Made by a program: the position numbers and the translations under genes
The notes under the pieces: generated by a model
Seen by the model: only the letters and a program-made list of their open reading frames with translations
Told to the model about the DNA's origin: nothing
Database searches by the model: none
Source of the DNA: Bacteroidota bacterium
GTDB lineage: Bacteria; Bacteroidota; Bacteroidia; Bacteroidales; VadinHA17
NCBI GenBank assembly: GCA_003250475.1
Contig: QKGI01000109.1
Coordinates: 1 to 40,387 of the forward strand
DNA length: 40,387 bases
Reading direction: 5' to 3'
Part shown: positions 24,696 to 32,613 of the stretch, piece after piece
Layout of the letters: the number at the start of each line of letters is the position of its first letter
Numbering within the stretch: the first letter of the stretch is position 1

Positions 24696-25343
24696 TTAAT
24701 TCCCGGGGTTCCACTCCCTGAAAAACTGATCGAGGTAGGTGATCATGAAGTCGTGCCGCTCCTGAGCCAGCCGCCTGCCGGTCTCAGTGTTCATCAGATC
24801 CTTGAGGAGCAGTAGCTTATCGTAGAAATGATGAATGGTCGAGACCGATTTTGAACTGGCATATACCTCTCCGGGGTTACTTGTCAGCCCTTTATGGGGA
24901 TTATATATTTCATTCCCTTTAAAGCCACCGTAGTTGAACGCCCTGGCTATGCCTATGGCTCCCATGGCGTCCAGCCTGTCAGCATCCTGCACAATACGGA
25001 GCGCGATACTTTTTTCTATCGCGTGCCTGCCTTTTGAGAATGAAATATTCTCATTAATGCTTATCACCTCTTTTATCACGCTGCCGTCAACCCTGAGTGA
25101 TTCCAGAAGCCTGCTTATCTCTTCCGGACCGTTATGGGCTCCAAATTTATGATCACCCACATCGTGCATCAGGGCACCCAGCTCAACAACAAACCGGTCA
25201 CCCCTGCCTTCGCAATCGCATATATAAAGGGCTAACCTCACAACCCTCTCTATATGAGACCATCCGTGACCGCTGTCGTGGCTGCTCACTGCCTCCCTCA
25301 CGAAGGCGGTTACAGCCTCAATTATTTCCTTCTCATTTTTCAC
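24696..25343 (-). CDS. HD-domain phosphohydrolase (YedJ-like)
   Basis: This 215-residue soluble HD-superfamily protein has its metal-binding residues in SGHGWSHIERV (about 23-33), the HD pair in ALMHDVGDHK (about 57-66), and a later Asp in VQDADRLDAMGAIG. The last motif, followed by ARAFNYGG, is typical of the stand-alone YedJ-type group, whose substrate is unknown (nucleotide-like phosphates are likely). Translation starts at a GTG (25343). It diverges from cinA, with 72 bp between the starts. Confidence 0.85.
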   Translation of the reverse strand: MKNEKEIIEAVTAFVREAVSSHDSGHGWSHIERVVRLALYICDCEGRGDRFVVELGALMHDVGDHKFGAHNGPEEISRLLESLRVDGSVIKEVISINENISFSKGRHAIEKSIALRIVQDADRLDAMGAIGIARAFNYGGFKGNEIYNPHKGLTSNPGEVYASSKSVSTIHHFYDKLLLLKDLMNTETGRRLAQERHDFMITYLDQFFREWNPGN

Positions 25344-25378
25344 GGGCCGGCTATTTCTTTATTGATACAAAATATTGA

Positions 25379-25386
25379 TAATTTTG
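25379..25386 (+). promoter_or_regulatory. -7 box upstream of cinA
   Basis: TAATTTTG is a perfect match and lies 29 bp before the cinA ATG, in the short divergent gap. No TTG lies at the standard spacing. Confidence 0.5.
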
Positions 25387-25415
25387 CCTCCTCCATCAAG
25401 GAGAGCAAATAAGAT

Positions 25416-26663
25416 ATGAACAGTGCAGAAATCATAACAATAGGGGACGAGCTGCTCATAGGCCAGACTGTTGACACAAACTCAGCCTGGATTGGAGCTC
25501 AGCTTAACCTGTACGGGATTGGTGTCAAACGCATTACTTCAATCCAGGACAGGAGGGAGGAGATTGTCAGCGCACTTAACGAGTCGCTTGGCCGTAGATC
25601 GGGCCTGGTGCTGATAACAGGGGGGCTTGGACCAACAAGCGATGATATCACCAAGGAGACCCTCGCTGAATACTTTGGATCAAAGCTTGTTACAGACTCA
25701 GGTGTGCTGGAGACAGTAACCGAAAGGCTCAGGATAAGAAACCTGGAGATGAATGATAACAACCGTCGCCAGGCAATGGTACCTGAACATTGCACTGTCC
25801 TGCCGAACCAAACAGGTACGGCGCCCGGAATGATGTTTGAGAAAGAGGGTATAATTATAATATCTATGCCGGGTGTGCCCCTGGAGATGAAGCATATTAT
25901 GCAGGAACATGTTTTGCCTATGATTGCCCGTAAGGCAGGAAAAGGGGTGATACTTCACAAGAACATAATGACCTACGGTACTTTCGAGGCAAAGCTGGCA
26001 GAGCGGCTTGAACAATTCGAGAGGGAGCTGCCGGACGACATTAAACTCGCATACCTGCCTGCACATGGGGTGATCAAACTGCGTCTCACAGGCCATGGCG
26101 ATAACTCCTCCGCTGTTAGAGAAAGTATTTCCGGGCAGGTCAGCAAGCTCTACACCATCATACCTGACGTAATATATGGCGAAGATGAAGTGACGCTTGA
26201 GGAAAAGGTGGGCAGCCTACTGCTGGATAATGGGTTAACATTGTCGACAGCCGAAAGTTGTACAGGGGGGAAAATAGCATCGCTCATCACTTCGGTACCT
26301 GGAAGCTCTGCCTGGTTTATGGGCTCGGTTGTGGCCTATGACAACGAAATTAAAACAAAGCTGCTTGGCATTGATCCGGAGACGATCAGGGTTTACGGGG
26401 CTGTAAGCAGGGAGACGGCGGCGGCCATGGCCCGGGGTGTCAGGTTGCTAACAGGAACCGATTATGCTGTCGGAGTGACAGGGATAGCAGGTCCAACAGG
26501 CGGGACACCGGAAAAGCCTGTCGGTACCGTATGGATCGCAGTGGCATCGGATAGTGGCATTGTGACTGAGAGACACAACTTTGCCGATGACAGGATCATA
26601 AACATTTCACGCTCTGCCAACACGGCACTTAACCTTCTCAGGAAGCAGATAATCAGTCGTTAA
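25416..26663 (+). CDS. cinA: CinA family protein (NMN amidase / competence-damage inducible)
   Basis: The 415-residue protein has two domains. The N-terminal MoCF/COG1058 domain (about 1-170) shows IGDELLIGQTVDTNSAW and TGGLGPTSDD, with ADP-ribose pyrophosphatase activity known in some members. The C-terminal nicotinamide-nucleotide amidase (PncC) domain (about 255-415) has the Ser in STAESCTGGKIAS and GIAGPTGGTPEKPVGTV. It takes part in NAD by-product recycling. The old competence link is indirect. It is a single gene; the next plus-strand unit has its own promoter. Confidence 0.94.
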   Translation: MNSAEIITIGDELLIGQTVDTNSAWIGAQLNLYGIGVKRITSIQDRREEIVSALNESLGRRSGLVLITGGLGPTSDDITKETLAEYFGSKLVTDSGVLETVTERLRIRNLEMNDNNRRQAMVPEHCTVLPNQTGTAPGMMFEKEGIIIISMPGVPLEMKHIMQEHVLPMIARKAGKGVILHKNIMTYGTFEAKLAERLEQFERELPDDIKLAYLPAHGVIKLRLTGHGDNSSAVRESISGQVSKLYTIIPDVIYGEDEVTLEEKVGSLLLDNGLTLSTAESCTGGKIASLITSVPGSSAWFMGSVVAYDNEIKTKLLGIDPETIRVYGAVSRETAAAMARGVRLLTGTDYAVGVTGIAGPTGGTPEKPVGTVWIAVASDSGIVTERHNFADDRIINISRSANTALNLLRKQIISR

Positions 26664-26705
26664 GCAGGTGAGAACGGATGCTATTGGAAAAAAATGAGGC
26701 AAATA

Positions 26706-26737
26706 TTTGCTTAATAGAATAAAAATCACGTATTTTG
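26706..26737 (+). promoter_or_regulatory. Promoter of the rpmB-rpmG-DUF4295 operon
   Basis: TTTG (26706-26709) is followed after 21 bp by TATTTTG (26731-26737), a -7 box one base short of the consensus. It lies 46 bp before the rpmB ATG. Confidence 0.5.
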
Positions 26738-26783
26738 CGAACCGATTTTCGGAGTTTTTCAGAACCAGTAAATAAGGATAATA

Positions 26784-27023
26784 ATGTCAAAAGTTTGTCA
26801 GGTCACCGGAAAGAAAGCAGTAGTCGGGAACAATGTTTCCCACTCGAAGAGGAGGACCAAAAGAAAGTTTATGGCCAACCTGTTCACCAAGAGGTATTAC
26901 CTCCCCGAGGAGAACAGGTGGATCACCCTTAAAGTATCAGCAGCAGGAATGCGTAATATCAATAAAAACGGTCTTGCATCGGTTCTTAAGGAAGCAAAGG
27001 AAAAAGGTTACATTATCAATTAA
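26784..27023 (+). CDS. rpmB: 50S ribosomal protein L28
   Basis: This 79-residue basic protein has the L28 start [21 protein letters not shown], then a [12 protein letters not shown] stretch and [19 protein letters not shown]. It keeps only one of the Cys residues of zinc-binding L28 forms. It begins a small ribosomal operon: L33 follows after 16 bp. Confidence 0.97.
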   Translation: MSKVCQVTGKKAVVGNNVSHSKRRTKRKFMANLFTKRYYLPEENRWITLKVSAAGMRNINKNGLASVLKEAKEKGYIIN

Positions 27024-27039
27024 TTAAACCGGACACAAA

Positions 27040-27228
27040 ATGGCAAAGAAGAGCAAAGGCAACAGGGTGCAGGTTATCCTTGAATGCACTGAGCATAAGG
27101 AATCCGGAATGCCGGGCACCTCAAGGTACATCACAACAAAGAACCGTAAGAACACACCTGACCGTCTTGAGAGAAAGAAGTACAACCCTGTTCTTAAGAA
27201 AGTTACAGTTCACAGAGAGATCAAATAA
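27040..27228 (+). CDS. rpmG: 50S ribosomal protein L33
   Basis: The 62-residue basic protein has the L33 pattern: [33 protein letters not shown] and [10 protein letters not shown]. It has a single Cys, so it is the zinc-free type. Its neighbours are L28 and the DUF4295 gene, 10 bp downstream. Confidence 0.97.
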   Translation: MAKKSKGNRVQVILECTEHKESGMPGTSRYITTKNRKNTPDRLERKKYNPVLKKVTVHREIK

Positions 27229-27238
27229 ATACTGAGTT

Positions 27239-27394
27239 ATGGCAAAGAAAGTTGTTGCAACACTGAAGACAGGAGCCGGGAAATCATTTACCAAATGTAT
27301 CAAGGTTGTGAGATCCGAAAAAACCGGTGCATACCAGTTTAAAGAGGAAGTTGTTCATAACGACCACGTTAAGGACTTCTTCACAAAGAAATAA
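27239..27394 (+). CDS. DUF4295 small basic protein
   Basis: This 51-codon gene starts at ATG 27239 with MAKKVVATLKTGAGKSF and ends KDFFTKK. It matches the DUF4295 family, which I know only from Bacteroidota and which sits right after rpmB-rpmG there. The very basic composition and constant position suggest a ribosome-associated protein, but this is inference. The gene is closed by the terminator at 27421. Confidence 0.88.
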   Translation: MAKKVVATLKTGAGKSFTKCIKVVRSEKTGAYQFKEEVVHNDHVKDFFTKK

Positions 27395-27420
27395 GATCGT
27401 TAATCAGATCATGGATAAAA

Positions 27421-27451
27421 GGGAGACGCCGATAAGTGCGTCTCTTTTTTT
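27421..27451 (+). terminator. Terminator of the ribosomal operon
   Basis: GGGAGACGC pairs with GCGTCTCTT, with two G-U pairs, around an 8-nt loop and is followed by a T-run. The T-run abuts the -7 box of ftsY. Confidence 0.88.
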
Positions 27452-27458
27452 ACTTTTG
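27451..27458 (+). promoter_or_regulatory. -7 box upstream of ftsY
   Basis: A perfect TACTTTTG begins at the last T of the preceding terminator, 19 bp before the ftsY ATG. The -33 area lies inside the terminator stem and has no TTG. Confidence 0.5.
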
Positions 27459-27477
27459 ACGGATCAATACTGATATA

Positions 27478-28443
27478 ATGGCATTATTCGGATTATTCAG
27501 GAAGGAGGAGAAAGAGATTCTTGACCGTGGGCTGGTGAAGACACGGGAAAATGTCTTTTCAAAGCTTACCCGTGCTGTCGCCGGTAAATCAAAGGTTGAT
27601 GACGAGGTACTCGACAACCTTGAGGAGGTGCTGGTCTCTTCCGATGTAGGAGTGGAGACTACTCTCCGTATTATAGAACGGTTGTCTAAAAGGGTGGCAC
27701 GCGACAAATATGTGGGCACATCCGAGCTTAATGCCATTCTCCGCGAGGAGATTGCGGGCCTGCTTGAGGAAAACACGAGCACACAGGACACCTCCTCGGG
27801 ATTTGATGCCCCGTTACCGCAGAAGCCCTACGTCATTCTTGTTGTGGGAGTTAACGGCGTGGGCAAGACAACCACAATAGCCAAGCTGGCATATAACTAC
27901 AGGATGGCAGGCAGAAAAGTCCTGCTGGGAGCTGCCGACACCTTCCGCGCTGCTGCTATTGACCAGCTCAGGATATGGTCGGAGAGAGCAGGGGTTCCCC
28001 TGGTAAGCCAGCAGATGGGTGCCGATCCTGCCTCGGTGGCGTTTGATACTGTCAAGTCAGCTGTCGCAGCAGATACTGACATCGTCATCATTGACACGGC
28101 AGGCAGGTTGCATAACAAGATAGGGCTTATGAACGAGCTGTCGAAGATCAGGAGGGTAATGGAGAAAGTAATACCCTCAGCACCTCATGAAGTATTGCTG
28201 GTGCTCGACGGATCGACAGGACAGAATGCCTTTGAACAGGCGAAGCAGTTTACGGCCGCCACAGAGGTCAACGCACTGGCAGTGACAAAACTCGACGGCA
28301 CAGCCAGGGGAGGGGTCGTAATAGGCATATCAGACCAGTTCAAGATACCGGTCAAGTATATTGGCGTTGGAGAAAAGATGGAAGATCTCCGGGTCTTTAA
28401 CCGGTACGCTTTCGTTGATTCACTTTTCAGCGACCACACATGA
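27478..28443 (+). CDS. ftsY: Signal recognition particle receptor FtsY
   Basis: This SRP GTPase brings ribosomes making membrane proteins to the translocon. The 321-residue protein has an N domain (about 20-105) and a G domain with GVNGVGKTTT (124-133), DTFRAAAIDQL, DTAGRLHN, TKLDGTARGG and GVGEKMEDLRVF. It has almost no acidic A domain (the N-terminus is only about 15 residues before the N domain), as in many compact FtsY proteins. Its stop overlaps the rimO start (ATGA), so the two are translationally coupled. Confidence 0.96.
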   Translation: MALFGLFRKEEKEILDRGLVKTRENVFSKLTRAVAGKSKVDDEVLDNLEEVLVSSDVGVETTLRIIERLSKRVARDKYVGTSELNAILREEIAGLLEENTSTQDTSSGFDAPLPQKPYVILVVGVNGVGKTTTIAKLAYNYRMAGRKVLLGAADTFRAAAIDQLRIWSERAGVPLVSQQMGADPASVAFDTVKSAVAADTDIVIIDTAGRLHNKIGLMNELSKIRRVMEKVIPSAPHEVLLVLDGSTGQNAFEQAKQFTAATEVNALAVTKLDGTARGGVVIGISDQFKIPVKYIGVGEKMEDLRVFNRYAFVDSLFSDHT

Positions 28444-29735
28444 AGAAAAGCAACAGGGTAAATATTATCACCCTGGGGTGTTCCAAAAACACCGTTGATT
28501 CACAGAAACTTATGCGGCAGCTTGAGGCCGGTGGCTATCAGGTAGCAGCCGAATCGGCTGATATGGCCGACATAGTAATAATAAATACCTGCGGATTCAT
28601 CCATGATGCCAAGGAAGAGAGTATTGAAACGATCATCAGGCATGCCGGGGAAATAAAGAAGGAGGGGAGAGGCAGGCTTTTTGTCATGGGATGCCTTGTG
28701 GAACGGTACAGGCGTGAACTCATGGAGTCGCTCCCGGAGGTTGACCAGTGGTTCGGCGTCAACAGACCACAGGAGATAATCACACATCTCGGACTGGCAT
28801 ACCGGAACGAGCTTACCGGTGAGAGAGTTGTCACCGGTCCAAAACACTATGCATATCTGAAGGTTTCTGAAGGGTGCGACAGAACCTGTGCCTTTTGCGC
28901 CATACCCGATATCCGCGGAAGGTATACATCAATACCCATGGAAGTGCTTCTTGAGGAGGCTCTCTTCCTGGCTGCCCGGGGAGTGAAGGAGCTGATACTC
29001 ATAGCCCAGGACCTGACTCTCTATGGCACCGACATTTATGGCAGGCAGATGCTCCCTGAACTGATCAGGAAGCTTACGGCAATAGAGAGCATTGAGTGGA
29101 TCAGGCTCCATTACCTCTATCCCTCGGGTTTCCCTATGGAGATACTTGAGATGATGCAGGATAACCCTAAGATATGCAGATATATAGATATACCAATACA
29201 GCATATTTCAGATAATGTCCTCAGGAGGATGAGACGTGAGCACGACAGCGCCGGGACCCGCAGGCTTCTCGGTGAGATCCGCCGGATGGTGCCGGATGCT
29301 GCTGTCCGCACAACGGTGATTGCCGGCCACCCGGGGGAGACAGAGGATGACTTCCGGGAACTGCTTGAATTCATCGGGGAGTACAGGTTTGACAGGCTCG
29401 GTGCCTTCAGTTACTCTCATGAGGACAATACCTATGCCTTTCTGAATTACAGTGATGAAATCCCGGAAAGGACAAAACAGAAGAGGGTTTCGCAGATCAT
29501 GGCACTACAGCAGCAGATATCGGCTGCCGGCAATGCCACACTGGAGGGGAAGGTAATGAAAGTGATAGTTGACCGCAGGGAGGGACTGTTCCATATCGGC
29601 CGCAGCCAGTACGACTCGCCGGAAGTGGATCAGGAGATACTGATCAGGTCGCGTGGAGATATCAAACCCGGTGCCTTCGTTGACGTGAAGATCACCGGGT
29701 CTACAGAATTCGACCTGTATGCTGAGGAGGTCTGA
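28440..29735 (+). CDS. rimO: Ribosomal protein S12 methylthiotransferase
   Basis: This radical-SAM enzyme adds a methylthio group to an Asp of ribosomal protein S12. The 431-residue protein has an N-terminal UPF0004 domain whose three Cys lie in LGCSKNTVDSQ, INTCGF and MGCLVERY. The radical SAM motif CDRTCAFC follows (about 144-151), with a C-terminal TRAM domain (about 365-431). GCSKN and the motif order separate RimO from MiaB. It overlaps ftsY by 4 bp. Its stop codon lies at the very edge of a repeat block. Confidence 0.95.
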   Translation: MKKSNRVNIITLGCSKNTVDSQKLMRQLEAGGYQVAAESADMADIVIINTCGFIHDAKEESIETIIRHAGEIKKEGRGRLFVMGCLVERYRRELMESLPEVDQWFGVNRPQEIITHLGLAYRNELTGERVVTGPKHYAYLKVSEGCDRTCAFCAIPDIRGRYTSIPMEVLLEEALFLAARGVKELILIAQDLTLYGTDIYGRQMLPELIRKLTAIESIEWIRLHYLYPSGFPMEILEMMQDNPKICRYIDIPIQHISDNVLRRMRREHDSAGTRRLLGEIRRMVPDAAVRTTVIAGHPGETEDDFRELLEFIGEYRFDRLGAFSYSHEDNTYAFLNYSDEIPERTKQKRVSQIMALQQQISAAGNATLEGKVMKVIVDRREGLFHIGRSQYDSPEVDQEILIRSRGDIKPGAFVDVKITGSTEFDLYAEEV

Positions 29736-29737
29736 GG

Positions 29738-29790
29738 GTCTGTCGCTGCGCTATGTCTGAAGGTCAGAGGTCTGATCGTCTGAAGGTCAG
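29738..29790. repeat. Intergenic repeat block between rimO and clpC
   Basis: The block starts with GTCTGTCGCTGCGCT, also present twice at 37441-37555, and goes on with GTCTGAAGGTC-type words. It lies between the convergent rimO and clpC, beginning two bases after the rimO stop. Confidence 0.8.
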
Positions 29791-29823
29791 GTGGGAGAGG
29801 GATGGCAGGAGACAGTGTCGGAG

Positions 29824-32373
29824 CTATTTTTTCTCTTCCTCTGCCGGTCCCGATATTCCCTTCTTCCCGGACACTTTGAATGACAGCTCTTCTTTTCCCT
29901 TGTTATACCCGACATTTATTACAGAACCCTCAGCCACAGAGCTTTTGATTATCACCTCGGCAAGCGGGTCCTCAAGGTATTTCTGAATGGCACGCTTGAG
30001 CGGCCTGGCGCCATACTGGAGGTCAAACCCACGGTCTGCAATGAAATCACGCGCCTGGGCGCTGAGCTTCATCCTGTGACCCAGGGCCTCGATCCTGTCG
30101 AAGAGACCCCTGAGTTCTATATCGATAATCTGGTCAATATCCTCTCTTGAAAGCTGGTTGAACATGATTACATCGTCAATCCTGTTCAGGAATTCAGGAG
30201 CAAAAGTCTTCTGGAGCGCCTTCTGCAGGATGCTCTTGTTCTGTTCATTGCGTGTCGTCCTCTTGGCTGACGTCTCAAAACCCACACCTGACCCGAACTC
30301 GGTAAGCTGCCTGGTCCCGATGTTGGAAGTCATGATGACAATGGTATTCCGGAAGTCAACCCTTCGTCCCAGACTGTCTGTCAGCTGACCTTCATCAAGC
30401 ACCTGCAGCAGTATATGGAACACGTCCGGGTGAGCTTTCTCAATCTCATCAAGCAGCACGACGGAATATGGTTTGCGTCTTACTTTTTCAGTCAGCTGGC
30501 CACCCTCCTCATAACCGACGTACCCGGGAGGCGCTCCGACAAGACGTGAGACCGAGAACTTCTCCATGTACTCGCTCATATCTACCCTGATCAGGTTCTC
30601 TGTCGAGTCGAAAAGGAACTTCGCCAGTACTTTTGCAAGCTGCGTCTTGCCGACACCTGTGGGACCCAGAAAGATGAATGTACCTATCGGCTTGTTCGGG
30701 TCCTTCAGTCCGGCCCTGTTGCGCTGTATCGATTTGACTATCTTGGTTATTGCCTCATCCTGTCCGATGATGCTGGTTTTGAGCTCCTCTGCCATCTGCA
30801 ACAGTCTCGTTCCCTCGGTCTGTGCAATACGTTGTACCGGAACGCCGGTCATCATGGCTACTACCTCGGCCACTTTCTCGGCATCAACCACCTCCCTGTT
30901 CTGGGCAAGCTCCTTCTCCCAGCGTTTCTTCTCGGCTTCTATCAGGTCAAGGATATCACGTTCCTTGTCCCTGAAGCTGGCAGCACGTTCGTAGTTCTGG
31001 TTTTTTACGGCACTGCTCTTTTCCTTCTTGGTCTCCTCGAGCTGCTTCTCAAGGGTCAGTATTTTTTCTGGGACTACAATATTTGAGATATGGACCCTGG
31101 ATCCTGATTCGTCCAGTGCATCGATGGCTTTGTCAGGCAGGTTCCTGTCGCTTATATACCTGTTGGTCAGCTTAACGCATGCTTCTATGGCGTCAGGTGT
31201 ATATGAGACGTTGTGATGTTCTTCGTAACGCTCCTTGATGTTATTGAGAATGTCCATCGTCTCTTCGATGGTGGTGGGATCTACCAGCACCTTCTGGAAC
31301 CTGCGTTCGAGGGCGCCGTCCTTCTCAATATGCTGACGGTACTCATCCAGGGTGGTGGCACCTATACACTGTATCTCCCCCCTGGCCAGCGCCGGTTTAA
31401 GCATATTGGCCGCGTCAAGTGAACCGCTGGCGCCACCGGCACCCACGATGGTGTGTATCTCGTCGATAAAGAGTATTATGTTGTCATTTTTTGCCAGCTC
31501 ATTGAGGATAGCCTTCATCCTCTCTTCAAACTGCCCGCGGTACTTTGTCCCGGCGACAATGGAGGCAAGGTCGAGTGCAACCACCCTCTTGTTGAAGAGC
31601 ACCCTCGAGACATTCCTCCTGGTAATCCTCAGTGCCAGTCCCTCTGCTATAGCGGACTTCCCGACACCAGGCTCGCCGATGAGTACCGGGTTGTTTTTCT
31701 TACGTCTGGAGAGAATCTGGGCAAGCCGTTCTATCTCACGCTCACGGCCTACCACAGGATCGAGGCGGCCCTCCTCAGCTGCTTTTGTCAGGTCGATGCC
31801 GAAGTTATCAAGCACCGGTGTCTCCGAGGAGCTTCTCTGTGCCTGCTGTCCACCCTGCGGCTGTTTGCCCTGTCCGGAACCGGGAAACATACCTTCCTCT
31901 TCCTCATCACGCGGATAGTCGGCCTGGGCTGCCGGATTGCCGGCTTCAACTGTCTTTTTGACAAGTGAATAATCAATGTCGAGCTCCGTGAGGAACCTGG
32001 TGACAAGGTTACTCTCGTCACGCAGTATCGCCATAAGAAGGTGTTCAGTATCTATCACTGTGGTTTTAAGCGCTTTGGCTTCGATATGCACTAGCCTTAA
32101 AACCCGCTCCGTGCTCTTGAGCAGGGGAAGTATGTCATTGTCAGCCAGGGCAACAGGCTTGTCAGCCTTGATGCTCTTTTCTATCGATCCTTTGAGCATC
32201 AGCAGATCAACACCGTTATTCAGTAGTATATCTACGGCAACTCCCTCGCCTTCACGTAGTATGCCCAGGAAAAGGTGCTCAGGACTGATATGACTGTTGC
32301 CCAGCCTGATCGCCTCTTCCTTGCTGTAACCAAGGATATCGTTAACTCTCTGTGAGAAATGTGCGTCCATCAT
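29824..32373 (-). CDS. clpC: ATP-dependent Clp protease ATP-binding subunit ClpC
   Basis: This AAA+ unfoldase feeds substrates to ClpP. The 849-residue protein has two Clp-N repeats (about 1-145) and AAA-1 with GEPGVGKSA. A UVR-type coiled segment follows (NYERAASFRDKERDI, about 460), then AAA-2 with GPTGVGKTQ. VGF in FGSGVGFE is the ClpP-docking loop. The UVR segment between the AAA modules marks ClpC rather than ClpB or ClpA. The ATG could be 32373 or the next codon. It diverges from gyrA; a -7 box at 32441 and a palindrome at 32401 lie upstream. Confidence 0.95.
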   Translation of the reverse strand: MMDAHFSQRVNDILGYSKEEAIRLGNSHISPEHLFLGILREGEGVAVDILLNNGVDLLMLKGSIEKSIKADKPVALADNDILPLLKSTERVLRLVHIEAKALKTTVIDTEHLLMAILRDESNLVTRFLTELDIDYSLVKKTVEAGNPAAQADYPRDEEEEGMFPGSGQGKQPQGGQQAQRSSSETPVLDNFGIDLTKAAEEGRLDPVVGREREIERLAQILSRRKKNNPVLIGEPGVGKSAIAEGLALRITRRNVSRVLFNKRVVALDLASIVAGTKYRGQFEERMKAILNELAKNDNIILFIDEIHTIVGAGGASGSLDAANMLKPALARGEIQCIGATTLDEYRQHIEKDGALERRFQKVLVDPTTIEETMDILNNIKERYEEHHNVSYTPDAIEACVKLTNRYISDRNLPDKAIDALDESGSRVHISNIVVPEKILTLEKQLEETKKEKSSAVKNQNYERAASFRDKERDILDLIEAEKKRWEKELAQNREVVDAEKVAEVVAMMTGVPVQRIAQTEGTRLLQMAEELKTSIIGQDEAITKIVKSIQRNRAGLKDPNKPIGTFIFLGPTGVGKTQLAKVLAKFLFDSTENLIRVDMSEYMEKFSVSRLVGAPPGYVGYEEGGQLTEKVRRKPYSVVLLDEIEKAHPDVFHILLQVLDEGQLTDSLGRRVDFRNTIVIMTSNIGTRQLTEFGSGVGFETSAKRTTRNEQNKSILQKALQKTFAPEFLNRIDDVIMFNQLSREDIDQIIDIELRGLFDRIEALGHRMKLSAQARDFIADRGFDLQYGARPLKRAIQKYLEDPLAEVIIKSSVAEGSVINVGYNKGKEELSFKVSGKKGISGPAEEEKK

Positions 32374-32400
32374 ATTTTGTTTGTGGGCTAAATGAAATTG

Positions 32401-32417
32401 TGTCAGTTATACTGACA
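32401..32417. promoter_or_regulatory. Palindrome in the clpC 5' region
   Basis: TGTCAGT-TAT-ACTGACA has perfect 7-bp arms around a 3-bp centre. It lies 28 bp before the clpC ATG and downstream of its -7 box. It could be a repressor operator or a small hairpin in the clpC leader mRNA. Confidence 0.55.
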
Positions 32418-32440
32418 TAAATACATAAAACGCCCGATTT

Positions 32441-32448
32441 CAAAGTTA
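32441..32448 (-). promoter_or_regulatory. -7 box of clpC
   Basis: TAACTTTG on the minus strand is a perfect -7 box. The closest TTG upstream (32472-32474) gives a 23-bp gap, slightly long. Confidence 0.5.
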
Positions 32449-32490
32449 ATTCTTATGTAATTACTAACAGGCAATAATTGTGCCCAATTT

Positions 32491-32507
32491 TTAACATGCA
32501 ATGTTAA
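32491..32507. promoter_or_regulatory. Second palindrome between clpC and gyrA
   Basis: TTAACAT-GCA-ATGTTAA has perfect 7-bp arms around a 3-bp centre. It lies upstream of the clpC promoter and about 107 bp before gyrA. Its geometry is that of the palindrome at 32401, but the sequence differs. Confidence 0.5.
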
Positions 32508-32613
32508 CAAATAGAGGCCCAAAAAGATTAAAAAATGAGACCTTTTGATTATTTTCGGGCATCAAATTCCGTATGGAATTATTATAACTTAATATATTAA
32601 ATATCAATCTGAT

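Noticed and set aside
31352-31918. A 188-codon plus-strand frame opposite clpC, with others at 30566-30994 and 31453-31968
   Set aside because: They run antisense through highly conserved clpC coding sequence, are Ser/Pro/Leu-rich as mirror frames of this codon use tend to be, and have no promoter or ribosome site.
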